DNA from: Qipengyuania intermedia
GTDB lineage: Bacteria > Pseudomonadota > Alphaproteobacteria > Sphingomonadales > Sphingomonadaceae
Direction of reading: 5' to 3'
NCBI RefSeq assembly: GCF_019711615.1
Contig: NZ_JAIGNS010000002.1
Span: 1 to 64,000, forward strand
DNA: 64,000 nt
Numbering within the stretch: the first letter of the stretch is position 1; every line of letters begins with the position of its first letter. Below are positions 16,462 to 25,673 of this stretch, piece after piece. The position numbers and the translations under genes are program-made. Under the pieces are notes generated by a model. The model searched no databases. It was not told where the DNA came from and was given only the letters and a program-made list of their open reading frames with translations.

Positions 16462-16536
16462 GCGGGCGTAGCTCAGGGGTAGAGCACAACCTTGCCAAGG
16501 TTGGGGTCGGGCGTTCGAATCGCCTCGCCCGCTCCA
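16462..16536 (+). tRNA. tRNA-Gly (anticodon GCC)
   Basis: GCGGGCG at 16462-16468 pairs with CGCCCGC at 16526-16532. The anticodon stem AACCT/AGGTT holds the loop TTGCCAA with anticodon GCC at 16494-16496. The T-loop is TTCGAAT, the discriminator is T, and CCA is encoded at 16534-16536. No integrase or repeated tRNA end is seen nearby. Confidence 0.97.
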
Positions 16537-16650
16537 TTTCTTCAAAAAAACCCGAACTTCGATCGGCGACCTTTCTGTCGTTTGTCGTGCCGTGTGCACA
16601 TTTGGCGGATAACGCTTGAATGTGCGGCTTCGGCTGCTATCTCGCGCGAT

Positions 16651-18831
16651 ATGTTGTATCAGACCAAAATCGCCAAGCGCGCTCTTTTCGCCTCCCTTTC
16701 CACCCTGGCGCTGGTGGCTACAGCACCGGCAGCTGCGCAGGATACCGATACGCAGTCGGCGGAATCCGAGGATGTGATCGACGATGTCCATGACCGCCGT
16801 ATGGATTCGCGCAGCGTCATCATCGTCACGGCAGCCGGCCTGCGCCAGTTCGACTTGCTCGCCGGGACCAGCGTCATCGAGGGCGCGACTCTCGATGCCA
16901 ATCTCGACGGCCAGTTGGGCGAAGTCCTCGCCGATGTGCCGGGTGTGACCGCGACCGGCTTTGCGCCCGGTGCATCGAGGCCGATCCTGCGCGGATTTTC
17001 TGGCGAGCGCGTGAAGGTGCTGGTCGACGGGATCGGAGCTATCGACGTTTCCAATACCTCTGCCGATCACGCGGTGTCGATCGATCCGCTGACCGCCGAA
17101 AGCATCGAGGTGCTGCGCGGACCGGCGGTCCTACTTTACGGAAGCCAGGCGATCGGCGGTGCAGTCAACGTTATCGACAAGCGCATCCCGCGCCGCGTTC
17201 CCAATGAAGCGGTGCATATCGACGCCATCGTGCGCGCCGATACGGCGAGTGACCTGCGCGAGGCCGGTGCGTCGATCGACGTTCCGCTGGGCGGCGGCTT
17301 CGTGACACATTTCGACGGGTCTTACCGCACTACGGACGATCTCAGCGTTCCCGGCTTCGTCCTTTCCGAAAACCTTCGCAGCGAACTTCTCGAAGAAGCC
17401 GACGAGGAAGAGGGAGAGGGCGAATTCGAAGAAGCCGAAGAATTGCGTGAAGCGGCCTCGGCCAGCGGAACGCTCTTCAACAGCGCCACCGAAACATGGA
17501 CGGCCAATGGCGGCTTCGCCTTCTTCCGCGATGATTCCCATCTCGGCGTGTCGGTCGGCGTTTACGACACCTTCTATGGTGTCCCGATCCGGCCCGGAGC
17601 CGGACACCATCACGGCGAAGAGGAAGAAGGCGGCGAGGCAGAACTAGAGGAGGAAGGTCCCGAAACCGTCAACATCGGTCTTCGCCAGTACCGCGCCGAT
17701 TTGCGTGGTGAGATAGCGCTGGGTGAAGGGATGTTCGAACGCTTGCGCGTAAGGGCGGGCTATTCCGACTATACCCACACCGAATTCGAAGGCGACGAGG
17801 TCGGCACGGTGTTCGACGTGCAGGGCATGGAAGCCCGCGCCGAACTGATCCAGAACCCCAACGGTCGCTGGCGCGGTTCGCTCGGCCTGCAGTATTACTT
17901 CCGCGACTTCTTCGCCGAGGGCGAAGAGGCCTATGTCGCGCCGAACCGCACCGAGCAGATCTCGCTCTTCGCCCTGCAGGAATATGGCGACGGCCCGATC
18001 CAGCTGGAAGGTGCGCTTCGCTATGAGACGACAAATGTCGATTCCGTGCCGCTTGGCGTCGAGCGCGATTTCGATGCATTCTCCGGCGCGATCGGCCTGG
18101 CCTACGATGGACCGCAGGCCTTCCGCGCCGGCGTGAACCTGTCGCGTGTGGCGCGCGCCCCGAGCGCCGAGGAACTGTTCTCCAACGGTCCGCACATCGC
18201 GACCCAGCAGTTCGAGATCGGCGATGTGGACCTCGGGATCGAGCGTGCATGGGGCGCGGAAATCTTCGCGCGTGGAAGGCTCGGCAATGTCGAGTTCAGC
18301 GTCGCAGCGTTCAAGAACTGGTTCGACGATTACATCTATCTGTCGGAAACCGGCGAAGAAGAAGACGAGCTGCCGGTGTTCGAATACCTGCAACAGGATG
18401 CGACCTATCAGGGCCTCGAAGGCGAGCTGATCTGGCGCTTCCTCGATACGGGCAATTTTGCTCTTACCGCGGACCTTCGCGGTGAACTGGTCGATGCGGA
18501 ATTATCCGATGGATCGAACGTGCCACGCATCCCGCCGCTCAGCCTGATGGGCGCGCTCGAAGCGTCGACCGGATCGCTCGATCTTCGCGGCGAAGTCGAA
18601 TGGGTAGATGCCCAGGACGAGGTCGCGGCATTCGAAACGCCGACCGACGGGTTCACTTTCGTGAATGCAATCGCGACGTGGCGCCCGATCGCTGCCGACC
18701 CGTCTGTCAGCGTCATCGTGAAGGCCGAGAACATCTTCGACGTGACCGGTCGCCGCCACGCCAGCTTCACGAAGGACTTCGTGCCGATGGCGGGCCGCAA
18801 CTTCAGTGCGAGCCTGCGGGTCAGCTACTGA
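16651..18831 (+). CDS. TonB-dependent receptor, ZnuD-like (probable zinc/metal uptake)
   Basis: A 726-aa outer-membrane receptor with the signal peptide RALFASLSTLALVATAPAAA, a plug with the TonB-box-like region SVIIVTAAG, the plug motif LRGPAVLLYGSQAIGGAVN, and a barrel ending in RNFSASLRVSY. Two unusual loops stand out: an acidic run at ~245-270 (EEADEEEGEGEFEEAEEL) and a His/Glu run at ~316-338 (GAGHHHGEEEEGGEAELEEE). These resemble the metal-capturing loops of ZnuD-type zinc receptors. I start at ATG 16651 to give a clean signal peptide; no good ribosome binding site precedes it. Confidence 0.85.
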   Translation: MLYQTKIAKRALFASLSTLALVATAPAAAQDTDTQSAESEDVIDDVHDRRMDSRSVIIVTAAGLRQFDLLAGTSVIEGATLDANLDGQLGEVLADVPGVTATGFAPGASRPILRGFSGERVKVLVDGIGAIDVSNTSADHAVSIDPLTAESIEVLRGPAVLLYGSQAIGGAVNVIDKRIPRRVPNEAVHIDAIVRADTASDLREAGASIDVPLGGGFVTHFDGSYRTTDDLSVPGFVLSENLRSELLEEADEEEGEGEFEEAEELREAASASGTLFNSATETWTANGGFAFFRDDSHLGVSVGVYDTFYGVPIRPGAGHHHGEEEEGGEAELEEEGPETVNIGLRQYRADLRGEIALGEGMFERLRVRAGYSDYTHTEFEGDEVGTVFDVQGMEARAELIQNPNGRWRGSLGLQYYFRDFFAEGEEAYVAPNRTEQISLFALQEYGDGPIQLEGALRYETTNVDSVPLGVERDFDAFSGAIGLAYDGPQAFRAGVNLSRVARAPSAEELFSNGPHIATQQFEIGDVDLGIERAWGAEIFARGRLGNVEFSVAAFKNWFDDYIYLSETGEEEDELPVFEYLQQDATYQGLEGELIWRFLDTGNFALTADLRGELVDAELSDGSNVPRIPPLSLMGALEASTGSLDLRGEVEWVDAQDEVAAFETPTDGFTFVNAIATWRPIAADPSVSVIVKAENIFDVTGRRHASFTKDFVPMAGRNFSASLRVSY

Positions 18832-18840
18832 TCAAAAGGG

Positions 18841-20016
18841 TTAGTCCTCGAGCGCAAAGGTGAGAGCGGCATGTTCGCGCAGCCGCTCCACCAGATCCTC
18901 GCCAAGGAATGACCCCGGAGTTCCGACGCCGCCCTCGGCCTTGCTTTCGAGCAGGGCCATGCCGGTTTCTCCGAGCATGCGGCTGGTCGAACCATATCCC
19001 GGGTCGTAGCGACCCTTCACAGCATATTTGATCCGCTTGCCGTCCGGATATTCGCCCACGAACAGGACATCGTAGAAGCCGTTCTCGCGTTCTTCCGCAG
19101 TCGGGCCTTCGCCCGGCTTCGGCGGCTTCGCCCCGAACGGATTCTTCGCAAGTTCGACCATGGCGTTGGCAGCAGCCTTGCCGGCATCGCCCGGGCTGGT
19201 GAGCACCATTTCGTCGTAGCGGAAGTCTTCGCCATAAGGATGGCCGCGCAGGAAGTTGGTGCGGTGGACGTTCTTCGTATTGATCGGCGCCATCACGAAC
19301 GGGGCGGCCCATTTGCCGATCTCGTCTTCATAGCGCGGCACCATGCCGGAAGGCTGGTCCGGCCCGTCGAAGCCGGGCGTCAAAGCGAATGGATCGCGCA
19401 GCACGCCGATCACCTTGGGATTTTTCATCGCCGCTTTCATCGTTGCGCCGAGGCTGGCTGCGGTGCCACCAGAGAACGTGCCCTGCATGGCGCGGACACG
19501 CCCTTTTACGCGCGGCGCGGGCGAACCGTGGGCGGCCTTCGCTTCCTTTTGGAGCATAAGCACACCCAGATCGAAGGGGATCGAATCGAAGCCGGATGAG
19601 AAACAGATGCGCGCCCCGCTGGCCATTGCCGCATCGTGGTGCTTGGTGATCTGTTCGGCCATCCAGGCGGGCTCGCCGCAAAGGTCGGCGTAATCGGTAC
19701 CGGTCTTGACGCAGGCTTCGACGAGGGCATCGCCATAGAGCTGGTACGGCCCCACCGTCGATAGAACGACTTTCGTCCGCTTGCACATGGCTTCGAGACT
19801 GGCGGGATCGGACGCATCTGCGACGATCATCGGCGTGGTCGCGGGTGCACCGATCTCGTCGCGAACGGCGGTCAGCTTGTCTTCACTGCGCCCCGCCATC
19901 GCCCATTTCGGGGCGTCATCACTATTCCCGTATTCGCGGACGAAGTGTTCTGCGACTAGCCGCCCGGTATACCCGGTGGCGCCGTATACGATGATGTCGA
20001 ATTCGCGATCGGCCAT
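18841..20016 (-). CDS. Saccharopine dehydrogenase-like NAD(P)-binding oxidoreductase
   Basis: A 391-aa protein with a Rossmann start (FDIIVYGATGYTGRLVAEHF). It continues with the saccharopine dehydrogenase/trans-acting enoyl reductase pattern: MVLSTVGPYQLYG-like segment KVVLSTVGPYQLYGDALVEA, GTDYADLCGEPAWM and SSGFDSIPFDLGVL. Homologues act on lipid or polyketide precursors; the substrate here is unknown. AAGGAG lies upstream of the ATG. It is convergent with the receptor gene, nine bases apart, with no terminator visible. Confidence 0.8.
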   Translation of the reverse strand: MADREFDIIVYGATGYTGRLVAEHFVREYGNSDDAPKWAMAGRSEDKLTAVRDEIGAPATTPMIVADASDPASLEAMCKRTKVVLSTVGPYQLYGDALVEACVKTGTDYADLCGEPAWMAEQITKHHDAAMASGARICFSSGFDSIPFDLGVLMLQKEAKAAHGSPAPRVKGRVRAMQGTFSGGTAASLGATMKAAMKNPKVIGVLRDPFALTPGFDGPDQPSGMVPRYEDEIGKWAAPFVMAPINTKNVHRTNFLRGHPYGEDFRYDEMVLTSPGDAGKAAANAMVELAKNPFGAKPPKPGEGPTAEERENGFYDVLFVGEYPDGKRIKYAVKGRYDPGYGSTSRMLGETGMALLESKAEGGVGTPGSFLGEDLVERLREHAALTFALED

Positions 20017-20091
20017 GTCAGTCTCCTCTTTGCAAAGGAGATGTGGGCCGGACCGGGGCCAGAGTCAAAGACGCAGCGTCAGGGCCGCACC

Positions 20092-20646
20092 TTACAAGCG
20101 CGGCAGGGTCACGCCGCGCTGCCCCATGTATTTGCCTGCCCGGTCCCGATAGCTCGTCTCGCAGCGTTCGTTACCCTGGAGGAAGAGGAACTGGCACGCA
20201 CCCTCGTTTGCATAGATCTTTGCAGGCAGCGGGGTCGTGTTCGAAAACTCCAGCGTCACGTGGCCTTCCCAGCCCGGCTCCAGCGGGGTGACGTTCACGA
20301 TGATCCCGCAGCGCGCATAGGTGCTCTTGCCGAGGCAGATCACCAGCACGTCTTCCGGCACACGGAAGTATTCGACCGTGCGTGCAAGGGCGAAGCTGTT
20401 GGGCGGGATGATGCAGCAATCGGTCTTCTTGTCGACGAAGCTGTTGGCTGCGAAATCCTTCGGATCGACGATCGCGCTGTCGATGTTCGTGAAGATCTTG
20501 AACTCGTCCGCGACGCGCGCGTCGTAACCATAGGACGACAGGCCGTAGCTGATAGTGCCGTCGCGCCGCTGGCTCTCGACGAAAGGCTCGATCATGCCTT
20601 CCGAATTTGCCTTTTCGCGGATCCATTTGTCGGAGAGAATCGCCAT
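20092..20646 (-). CDS. dcd: dCTP deaminase
   Basis: This enzyme deaminates dCTP to dUTP, feeding dTMP synthesis, and so relates to the reductase genes at the left end. The 184-aa protein has [11 protein letters not shown], the [13 protein letters not shown] segment, [20 protein letters not shown], and [16 protein letters not shown] with the catalytic Glu. The start is ATG 20646 with a GGGGA upstream; longer frames run into unrelated sequence. A 9-bp hairpin separates it from the beta-helix gene. Confidence 0.95.
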   Translation of the reverse strand: MAILSDKWIREKANSEGMIEPFVESQRRDGTISYGLSSYGYDARVADEFKIFTNIDSAIVDPKDFAANSFVDKKTDCCIIPPNSFALARTVEYFRVPEDVLVICLGKSTYARCGIIVNVTPLEPGWEGHVTLEFSNTTPLPAKIYANEGACQFLFLQGNERCETSYRDRAGKYMGQRGVTLPRL

Positions 20647-20683
20647 GGGTCTGTGATTCCCCAAGCGGCTCTTGCGAGCAAGC

Positions 20684-20709
20684 ACGGGAGGGAAATAATC
20701 CCCTCCCGT
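20684..20709. terminator. Strong hairpin between the beta-helix gene and dcd
   Basis: ACGGGAGGG (20684-20692) and CCCTCCCGT (20701-20709) pair perfectly around an 8-base A/T-rich loop. It follows the beta-helix stop by 17 bases on the reverse strand. A T tract is lacking on that strand, so it is a probable but not textbook terminator. Confidence 0.45.
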
Positions 20710-20725
20710 CTGAAGTGCCTTTTGG

Positions 20726-22678
20726 TCAGGCTGCGGAGAAGAAACCGCTTTCTTCCCAGCGTTGCAGATCGCGATTGTAGACGAACTCGATCCAGTCGTA
20801 GGCATCGACCAGCATGCGGGTCGCCAGGACTGCATAAGATGGCGAAGCGCCCTTGCCGAAGCGGAAGGACCCGGCGCTCCCGTCTTTGGTGATTCGCACT
20901 CTCTGGCCGTCCGCGTAGCCGTACGCTGCCCCACCCGCAGGGGTTCGCGACAGGCTCATGTCCGCGATGATGGCGCTTTCCAGAGCGATCGACATCAGCG
21001 GCGATGTAACCACGATCTCGCCCGATCCGCCGAAGGTGGGGGGCTTGTACCAACCCCTCGCCCAGTAACTCGACGATGCGGTCCCGTTTGCGAAGGTTAC
21101 GAGCGGCATGGAGATCGGATTGTCACCGCCGTTCGGTACGCGCCCGGTCGCAAAATCGCCTTCGACATGAAGCGCGCAGGTTCGATCGATATAACCGTTC
21201 CAATGTACGCCCAGCCATTGCCGTTCGGCCAGTTGCGCCTCGCGGGTGCGCCGCTGTTTCAAGTAAATCGCGATATTGGCCGGCGGCAATTGGTGGGTTC
21301 CATCGGGGGCACCGCTCACCTGCTCGGTCAGGGACGCCACGCCATCGATAGTGAGCGCGTGGATCGATTGCTTCTGGTCGAGCACGGCCTCGATCTTGAG
21401 ATCGACTTCGCGCAGCGCTTGCCCGCTCCAGCCGGGAAGCCCGATCGGCGAATCCACCGCGCGGATGGTGCCGGCCACCCAGCTGAAGAATCGCAGCCAG
21501 CCGATGTTCCTGAATTCGCAGTGGTCGAGCCGCGTCAGGGGCGGCGCTTGCTGCTGGTCGCGCGTTGGCCACAGGAAATTGTATTGGATGACATCGGTGG
21601 CTCCGCTGCCCAGCGCCATGTGATCGCAATCGTGCCAGATGCAATTGCGATAGACTGCACGCGATTTCCCGACATCTTCCTGGGCCTGGAAGCAGTCTCC
21701 GAAGGTGCAATCGGAGGCGATCACCTCGACGTCGCAGCCCGGGTTGAACGCGCTGCCGTTGGTCGTGGCGAAACGACATCTTTCGAGAGTGACTTTCTCG
21801 GCCATGTCGAGCGCGCCGCCGAGATAGACTATCTCGCCCTTCCAGCCGATCATGTCCGTGTCGCGGCACACGATCTCCCCGATATAGCAATCCTGAACCC
21901 ACAGGGCCTTGTCGGAGATGTCCCATCCGTCGCCTGAAAGCGGATCGGCCGGCCAGCCATAGGCACCTGTATGCTGGCGATTGCCCTGCAGCACCAGGCG
22001 GTCGATTTCGAAGTGGCCGATGGTCCGCACGCCCGCTCCCGGGTCGGAAGCATCGCCTTGCAGGAATATCCCGCCCCCGCGCCAGACTGCGAGGCTCGGG
22101 TCGCCTGGGGCTGCGGGCACAAGCTGCCAGTCGTCTTCGGGATCGGCGCCGTCCACGGCCCGGAAATCCAGCACCGATCGTTCTGGCGCTTTTCCGATCA
22201 AAGCGACCGATTTGCGGACGACGAGGGGATGGCCGTCCTCGGCTCTCGTGTCGCTGGCTGGCGATATGCGGACCGGACAATCCAGCCGGTATCGCGGCGC
22301 ACCGAAGGCCACGGCGCGTGCGCCGATGGCTTCTGCATAATCGATCGCACCCTGTATCGCCGGCTGGTCGTTGGTGGCCGGATCACCGAGCGCGCCTGCT
22401 TGCTCGACAGCAATCTCGCCGCCTTCCGGCAGAAGGCGGAAGATGCGGCCGTTAAGTGTGCGAACGGTGCAGGCCGGATGCGCGGAGTGCAGGCTTTCCG
22501 AGCAGAGGTTATCCGATACATAAATGCCGGGCCCTTTGCCGGGCCGTGCGAAACCGCTGGTCTCCAAGCGGTCCACTTCGCGGGGTATCGACCGGGCGGC
22601 GAGATCCAGGAAAAGTCCGGGAAGGCACTGCACCGCGCGTTGGGCAAGGCCAAGCGTCGCCAGAGATATGGCGGTCAT
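20726..22678 (-). CDS. Parallel beta-helix (pectate-lyase-3-like) spike-type protein
   Basis: A 650-aa protein. Residues ~60-110 match the N-cap of pectate_lyase_3 proteins ([20 protein letters not shown]), and the middle is a run of beta-helix rungs ([55 protein letters not shown]). The C-terminal ~200 residues look like a separate beta-rich domain. There is no signal peptide. Such proteins are phage tail spikes or polysaccharide lyases. ATG 22678 overlaps the upstream stop (ATGA), so it is co-translated with the small phage-like protein; the longer TTG form is less likely. Enzyme activity is not provable from sequence. Confidence 0.7.
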   Translation of the reverse strand: MTAISLATLGLAQRAVQCLPGLFLDLAARSIPREVDRLETSGFARPGKGPGIYVSDNLCSESLHSAHPACTVRTLNGRIFRLLPEGGEIAVEQAGALGDPATNDQPAIQGAIDYAEAIGARAVAFGAPRYRLDCPVRISPASDTRAEDGHPLVVRKSVALIGKAPERSVLDFRAVDGADPEDDWQLVPAAPGDPSLAVWRGGGIFLQGDASDPGAGVRTIGHFEIDRLVLQGNRQHTGAYGWPADPLSGDGWDISDKALWVQDCYIGEIVCRDTDMIGWKGEIVYLGGALDMAEKVTLERCRFATTNGSAFNPGCDVEVIASDCTFGDCFQAQEDVGKSRAVYRNCIWHDCDHMALGSGATDVIQYNFLWPTRDQQQAPPLTRLDHCEFRNIGWLRFFSWVAGTIRAVDSPIGLPGWSGQALREVDLKIEAVLDQKQSIHALTIDGVASLTEQVSGAPDGTHQLPPANIAIYLKQRRTREAQLAERQWLGVHWNGYIDRTCALHVEGDFATGRVPNGGDNPISMPLVTFANGTASSSYWARGWYKPPTFGGSGEIVVTSPLMSIALESAIIADMSLSRTPAGGAAYGYADGQRVRITKDGSAGSFRFGKGASPSYAVLATRMLVDAYDWIEFVYNRDLQRWEESGFFSAA

Positions 22679-23106
22679 TGCGAGAGCCTGTATTCCAGGG
22701 TGCCGGACGCCAGCGAGCAATCGAGCCAGAGCGCCGCACCGTCTTCGCTTTCTTGCCAGACAGCTTCACACGCCGGACCCGAAAAGACCGCCCAGGTAGA
22801 ACCGGCTGCCGTAAGCGGGTGGATTGTCTCGCCGCCGTCGGTCGAGCGGACGACCTGCACGGTTCCTTCGAAGTCGCCCGACAGCGTGCAATATACGGGT
22901 GCGAGTGCTGCCGGCTCGAAGGGGCCGATCAGGGCGGAGGAGGCTGTCGATCCCTCAAGCGCGGCGGGTACCTGGGCAGGTGCGGGGCGTGTCGGTAGCG
23001 GTCTCTCGCTCGAGATTACCGCACACATTCCCTCGGTGTCCTCGAAACCGAGCGTAAAAACAGGCGCAAATCCGCCTGGGGTCTGGATCGGGGTGGGGCT
23101 GCTCAT
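22675..23106 (-). CDS. Small phage-like beta-rich protein, unknown
   Basis: A 143-aa protein beginning MSSPTPIQTPGGFAPVFTLG. The second half has VQVVRSTDGGETIHPLTAAG and ends LEYRLSQ, a style common in small phage virion proteins. I do not recognise a family with confidence. GGAGAAACC lies just before the ATG and is flanked by an 8-bp inverted repeat. Its stop overlaps the beta-helix gene start, so the two form a unit. No other virion, packaging or lysis gene is in the window. Confidence 0.55.
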   Translation of the reverse strand: MSSPTPIQTPGGFAPVFTLGFEDTEGMCAVISSERPLPTRPAPAQVPAALEGSTASSALIGPFEPAALAPVYCTLSGDFEGTVQVVRSTDGGETIHPLTAAGSTWAVFSGPACEAVWQESEDGAALWLDCSLASGTLEYRLSQ

Positions 23107-23108
23107 GA

Positions 23109-23138
23109 TTGGTTTCTCCTGATCTTCGTAGAAACCAA
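23109..23138 (-). promoter_or_regulatory. Hairpin around the ribosome binding site of the phage-like gene
   Basis: TTGGTTTC (23109-23116 on the plus strand) and GAAACCAA (23131-23138) are exact inverted copies. In the reverse-strand transcript the loop carries AGGA and the second arm carries GAAACC, so the Shine-Dalgarno region lies at the loop-stem border. It could control translation or be an operator. Confidence 0.4.
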
Positions 23139-23144
23139 ATCGGT

Positions 23145-23150
23145 TATAAT
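23145..23150 (+). promoter_or_regulatory. Candidate -10 box of the glycosyltransferase gene
   Basis: A perfect TATAAT lies 60 bases before the start at 23210. A matching -35 box is not clear (ATCTTC with 17-base spacing), so only the -10 element is suggested. Confidence 0.35.
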
Positions 23151-23209
23151 CCTGCGCGAGTGTAGGAAAATGGTTTTTGCCGCGCCGCTTTCATTCCAAG
23201 GGTAGGCGA

Positions 23210-24451
23210 ATGACGATCGCGGTTTTCCATCCGGGCATGCAGCATAGCCGGCAGACCGCGCTTGCCCTCCAGCAGTTGGGGCGACTGGCATTCTACGCTA
23301 CCGGCATTTTCGATCACGAGAAGAGCCCCTGGCGGCGCGCTACAGCCATCGCGCCTGCCGGTGTCGAAAGAGCTGTCGAAACTATCTTCGCGCGTTTCGC
23401 CACGCCTGGTCTGGACCCCGCCCTGGTGCGGGATTTTCCCCTTTATGAACTGCCCGAACGTGTCCTTGCGAAAACGGGATTCGCAGCGCTTGCGCGCGCA
23501 TTCGACCGGAAAGCGAACGACCGGTTCGGGAAGCGGGTCGCAGGCCTGGCGAAGGCCGAAGGGGCGGAGGCACTGTGGGGTTTTGACAATTCCTCTCTCT
23601 CCGCGTTCACGGACCCGAGAAGCAAGGAGGCGGTGAAAATCCTCGACCGGACCATCGCCGACTGGAGAGAGTGGAACGCGATCGTCGGGGCCATCGAGGA
23701 CACGCATGGAGACTGGCTGGATTCCTCGATCAGGCGCGCGCCTCGATGGCTGATCGAGCGCGGCGAGGCCGAGTTTGCCGCAGCGGACCATATCCTGTGC
23801 GGAAGCGATTATGTGATCGAGACGATTGTGAACCATTCTTCGGTGGAAGGGGTCGCACGCAAGCTCCGCAAGCTGCCTTACTGTTTCGATGCAGCAGGAT
23901 ACGGTTCGCTCCCGCACCCCCGGTTGCGCGCGAAAGATGAGCCGGCACGCTTTCTGTTCGCAGGCCAGCTTTCGGCGAGGAAAGGCATTCACCACGTTCT
24001 CGAGGCGATCGATCACCTCTCGCCCGACGAGGCAGTTCTTACCTGCGTGGGTCCAAGCCAGGTGCCTGGCGCAATGCTCGGGAAATATGCCGATCGGGTA
24101 GAATTCATGGGCAATGTATCGCGGCGAGAGATGCCCGGCATCATGGCCCGGCACGATGCGCTGGTGCTTCCAAGCTATTTCGAAGGTTCTGCGATCGTGT
24201 TGCTCGAAGCTATGGCCGCAGGCCTCGCGATCGTCTCAACTCCGCAAGCGGGGTCTGGTCCCTCGGCAATAAGCGGCATCAGGGTGGAAAAGCCCGATAC
24301 CGAACTTGTCGCTGGTGCGATGAAACAACTGGCACAGGACAGGGAGCGATTGTTCGCGATGCGGCAGGCGGCGCGCGCCGAGGCCGGTGGCTATGATCAC
24401 GCGGCATATTGCCACAACATCGCTGCATTGCTGAGCGATATGGGCATTTAG
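23210..24451 (+). CDS. Family 4-type glycosyltransferase
   Basis: A 413-aa protein with a GT-B layout. The C-terminal half is typical: ARFLFAGQLSARKGIHHVLE (the GT4 start), then PGIMARHDALVLPSYFEGSA and IVLLEAMAAGLAIVSTPQAG with the ExxE-like donor site. It probably adds a sugar in envelope or exopolysaccharide synthesis; donor and acceptor are unknown. ATG 23210 has AAGGGTAGG upstream. Its stop overlaps the stop of the WcaI-like gene by 4 bases, tail to tail. Confidence 0.82.
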   Translation: MTIAVFHPGMQHSRQTALALQQLGRLAFYATGIFDHEKSPWRRATAIAPAGVERAVETIFARFATPGLDPALVRDFPLYELPERVLAKTGFAALARAFDRKANDRFGKRVAGLAKAEGAEALWGFDNSSLSAFTDPRSKEAVKILDRTIADWREWNAIVGAIEDTHGDWLDSSIRRAPRWLIERGEAEFAAADHILCGSDYVIETIVNHSSVEGVARKLRKLPYCFDAAGYGSLPHPRLRAKDEPARFLFAGQLSARKGIHHVLEAIDHLSPDEAVLTCVGPSQVPGAMLGKYADRVEFMGNVSRREMPGIMARHDALVLPSYFEGSAIVLLEAMAAGLAIVSTPQAGSGPSAISGIRVEKPDTELVAGAMKQLAQDRERLFAMRQAARAEAGGYDHAAYCHNIAALLSDMGI

Positions 24452-25665
24452 GCCAGCAGTTCTTCCATCGTGTTTTCGAAGGCGTCCACAACGGTCTCCT
24501 TGGACCAACGCAAGCGCGCAACTTCACGCGCCCTCTGACCCATGGCTGCACACGCTTCGCGATCGCCTGCCAGCCTCTCGATCGCCCAGGCAAGCGCCTG
24601 CGCATCGCCGGGCGGAACGATCGCGCCGGCCCCGTCCAGTTCTTCGGCCAACCCGGAATGAAGGGAGGTGGTAGCGATCGTCGGGCGACCCGAGGCCAGC
24701 ATGTTGCCAAGTTTCGACGGTAACATGAGGTCCTTGGCCCCGGTGACCTGAGGGAGCAAGTGCAGGTCCGCAAAATGAAGAAGGTCCCCGACGTCCTCGC
24801 TCGGCTGCAGTTCATGGAAGGTCAGGTTATCCAAACCTGTGGCCAGTTCCTGAAGCCTTGTGCGGTTAGGGCCTTCTCCGCAAATCACGAAATGTATGTC
24901 TGGCCTGCGGGTGAGGAATTTTGCCGCCTCGATCATGATGTCCAGGCCCTGCTTGTTGGCGATGTTGCCCGAATATAGCGCCACGAAACGGCCGTCCAAT
25001 TGCCATTCGGCGCGAAAATCCCGCCGGCCTTGTGCGCGGTCGTGATTGGCCCAGTTGCGCAATTCCCGAACGCGCTCGGGCGGAACGCCCTTGTCGATCA
25101 GGAGCTGTTGCATCGGCTTGCTGATCGTCGACACGACATCGGCAGCCGACAGGACCCGCCTTTCGAATTGCAATGCTGCGTCACCCACCGCCCCGGATTC
25201 CAGTAGGCCTGTTGCCAAGGCAGCGCCGACCTCGAAGTCTTGGATGTGCAGCCACAACGGGACCTTGGACCTCTTCGCCATTCTCGCCGCCACCGGTGCC
25301 GCAATCAGCGACGGGGCCACGGTAAATACAAGGTCCGGACGCAATTCTCTCCGCGCAAGCCGCGCAGCCGGATAGCAGCTGCTGGCGAAACTGAGATGAT
25401 GGACTAGCCTGCGGCGCCCGGTCGGGGTGCTTGGAATATAATGCGGACAACGGGTGACCTTGACGCCCTCTTCCGTGGCGGTCCTCCACCTTCCCCGGAA
25501 CAGGGAATGCATCTTCCAATCGGGGTAATAAGGCTGCCCGACCACCGCATGGACTTGGTGTCCGCGCCGGGCAAGCGCACTCATGAGGCCTGTGCTGTAG
25601 GGACCAATCCCGATCGGCTCGGGCGCGTAATTGAGCCCGATGAACAAGATCTTCCGTGTTGCCAT
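24448..25665 (-). CDS. WcaI-like glycosyltransferase (family 4)
   Basis: A 405-aa protein with the WcaI-type N-terminus ILFIGLNYAPEPIGIGPYST, then GHQVHAVVGQPYYPDW, and the GT4 C-terminal half (FVALYSGNIANKQGLDIMIE, LMLPSKLGNMLASGRPTIAT). WcaI proteins act in colanic-acid-like exopolysaccharide synthesis, mostly in the cytoplasm at the inner membrane. This and the convergent gene at 23210 make a two-gene sugar-transfer locus with no polymerase or flippase nearby. Confidence 0.83.
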   Translation of the reverse strand: MATRKILFIGLNYAPEPIGIGPYSTGLMSALARRGHQVHAVVGQPYYPDWKMHSLFRGRWRTATEEGVKVTRCPHYIPSTPTGRRRLVHHLSFASSCYPAARLARRELRPDLVFTVAPSLIAAPVAARMAKRSKVPLWLHIQDFEVGAALATGLLESGAVGDAALQFERRVLSAADVVSTISKPMQQLLIDKGVPPERVRELRNWANHDRAQGRRDFRAEWQLDGRFVALYSGNIANKQGLDIMIEAAKFLTRRPDIHFVICGEGPNRTRLQELATGLDNLTFHELQPSEDVGDLLHFADLHLLPQVTGAKDLMLPSKLGNMLASGRPTIATTSLHSGLAEELDGAGAIVPPGDAQALAWAIERLAGDREACAAMGQRAREVARLRWSKETVVDAFENTMEELLA

Positions 25666-25673
25666 GCCTTGAA

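Noticed and set aside
20726-25665. A prophage or genomic island
   Set aside because: Only two phage-like genes are present. There is no integrase, attachment repeat, capsid or packaging gene, and the tRNA-Gly at 16462 is not flanked by a copy of its 3' end.
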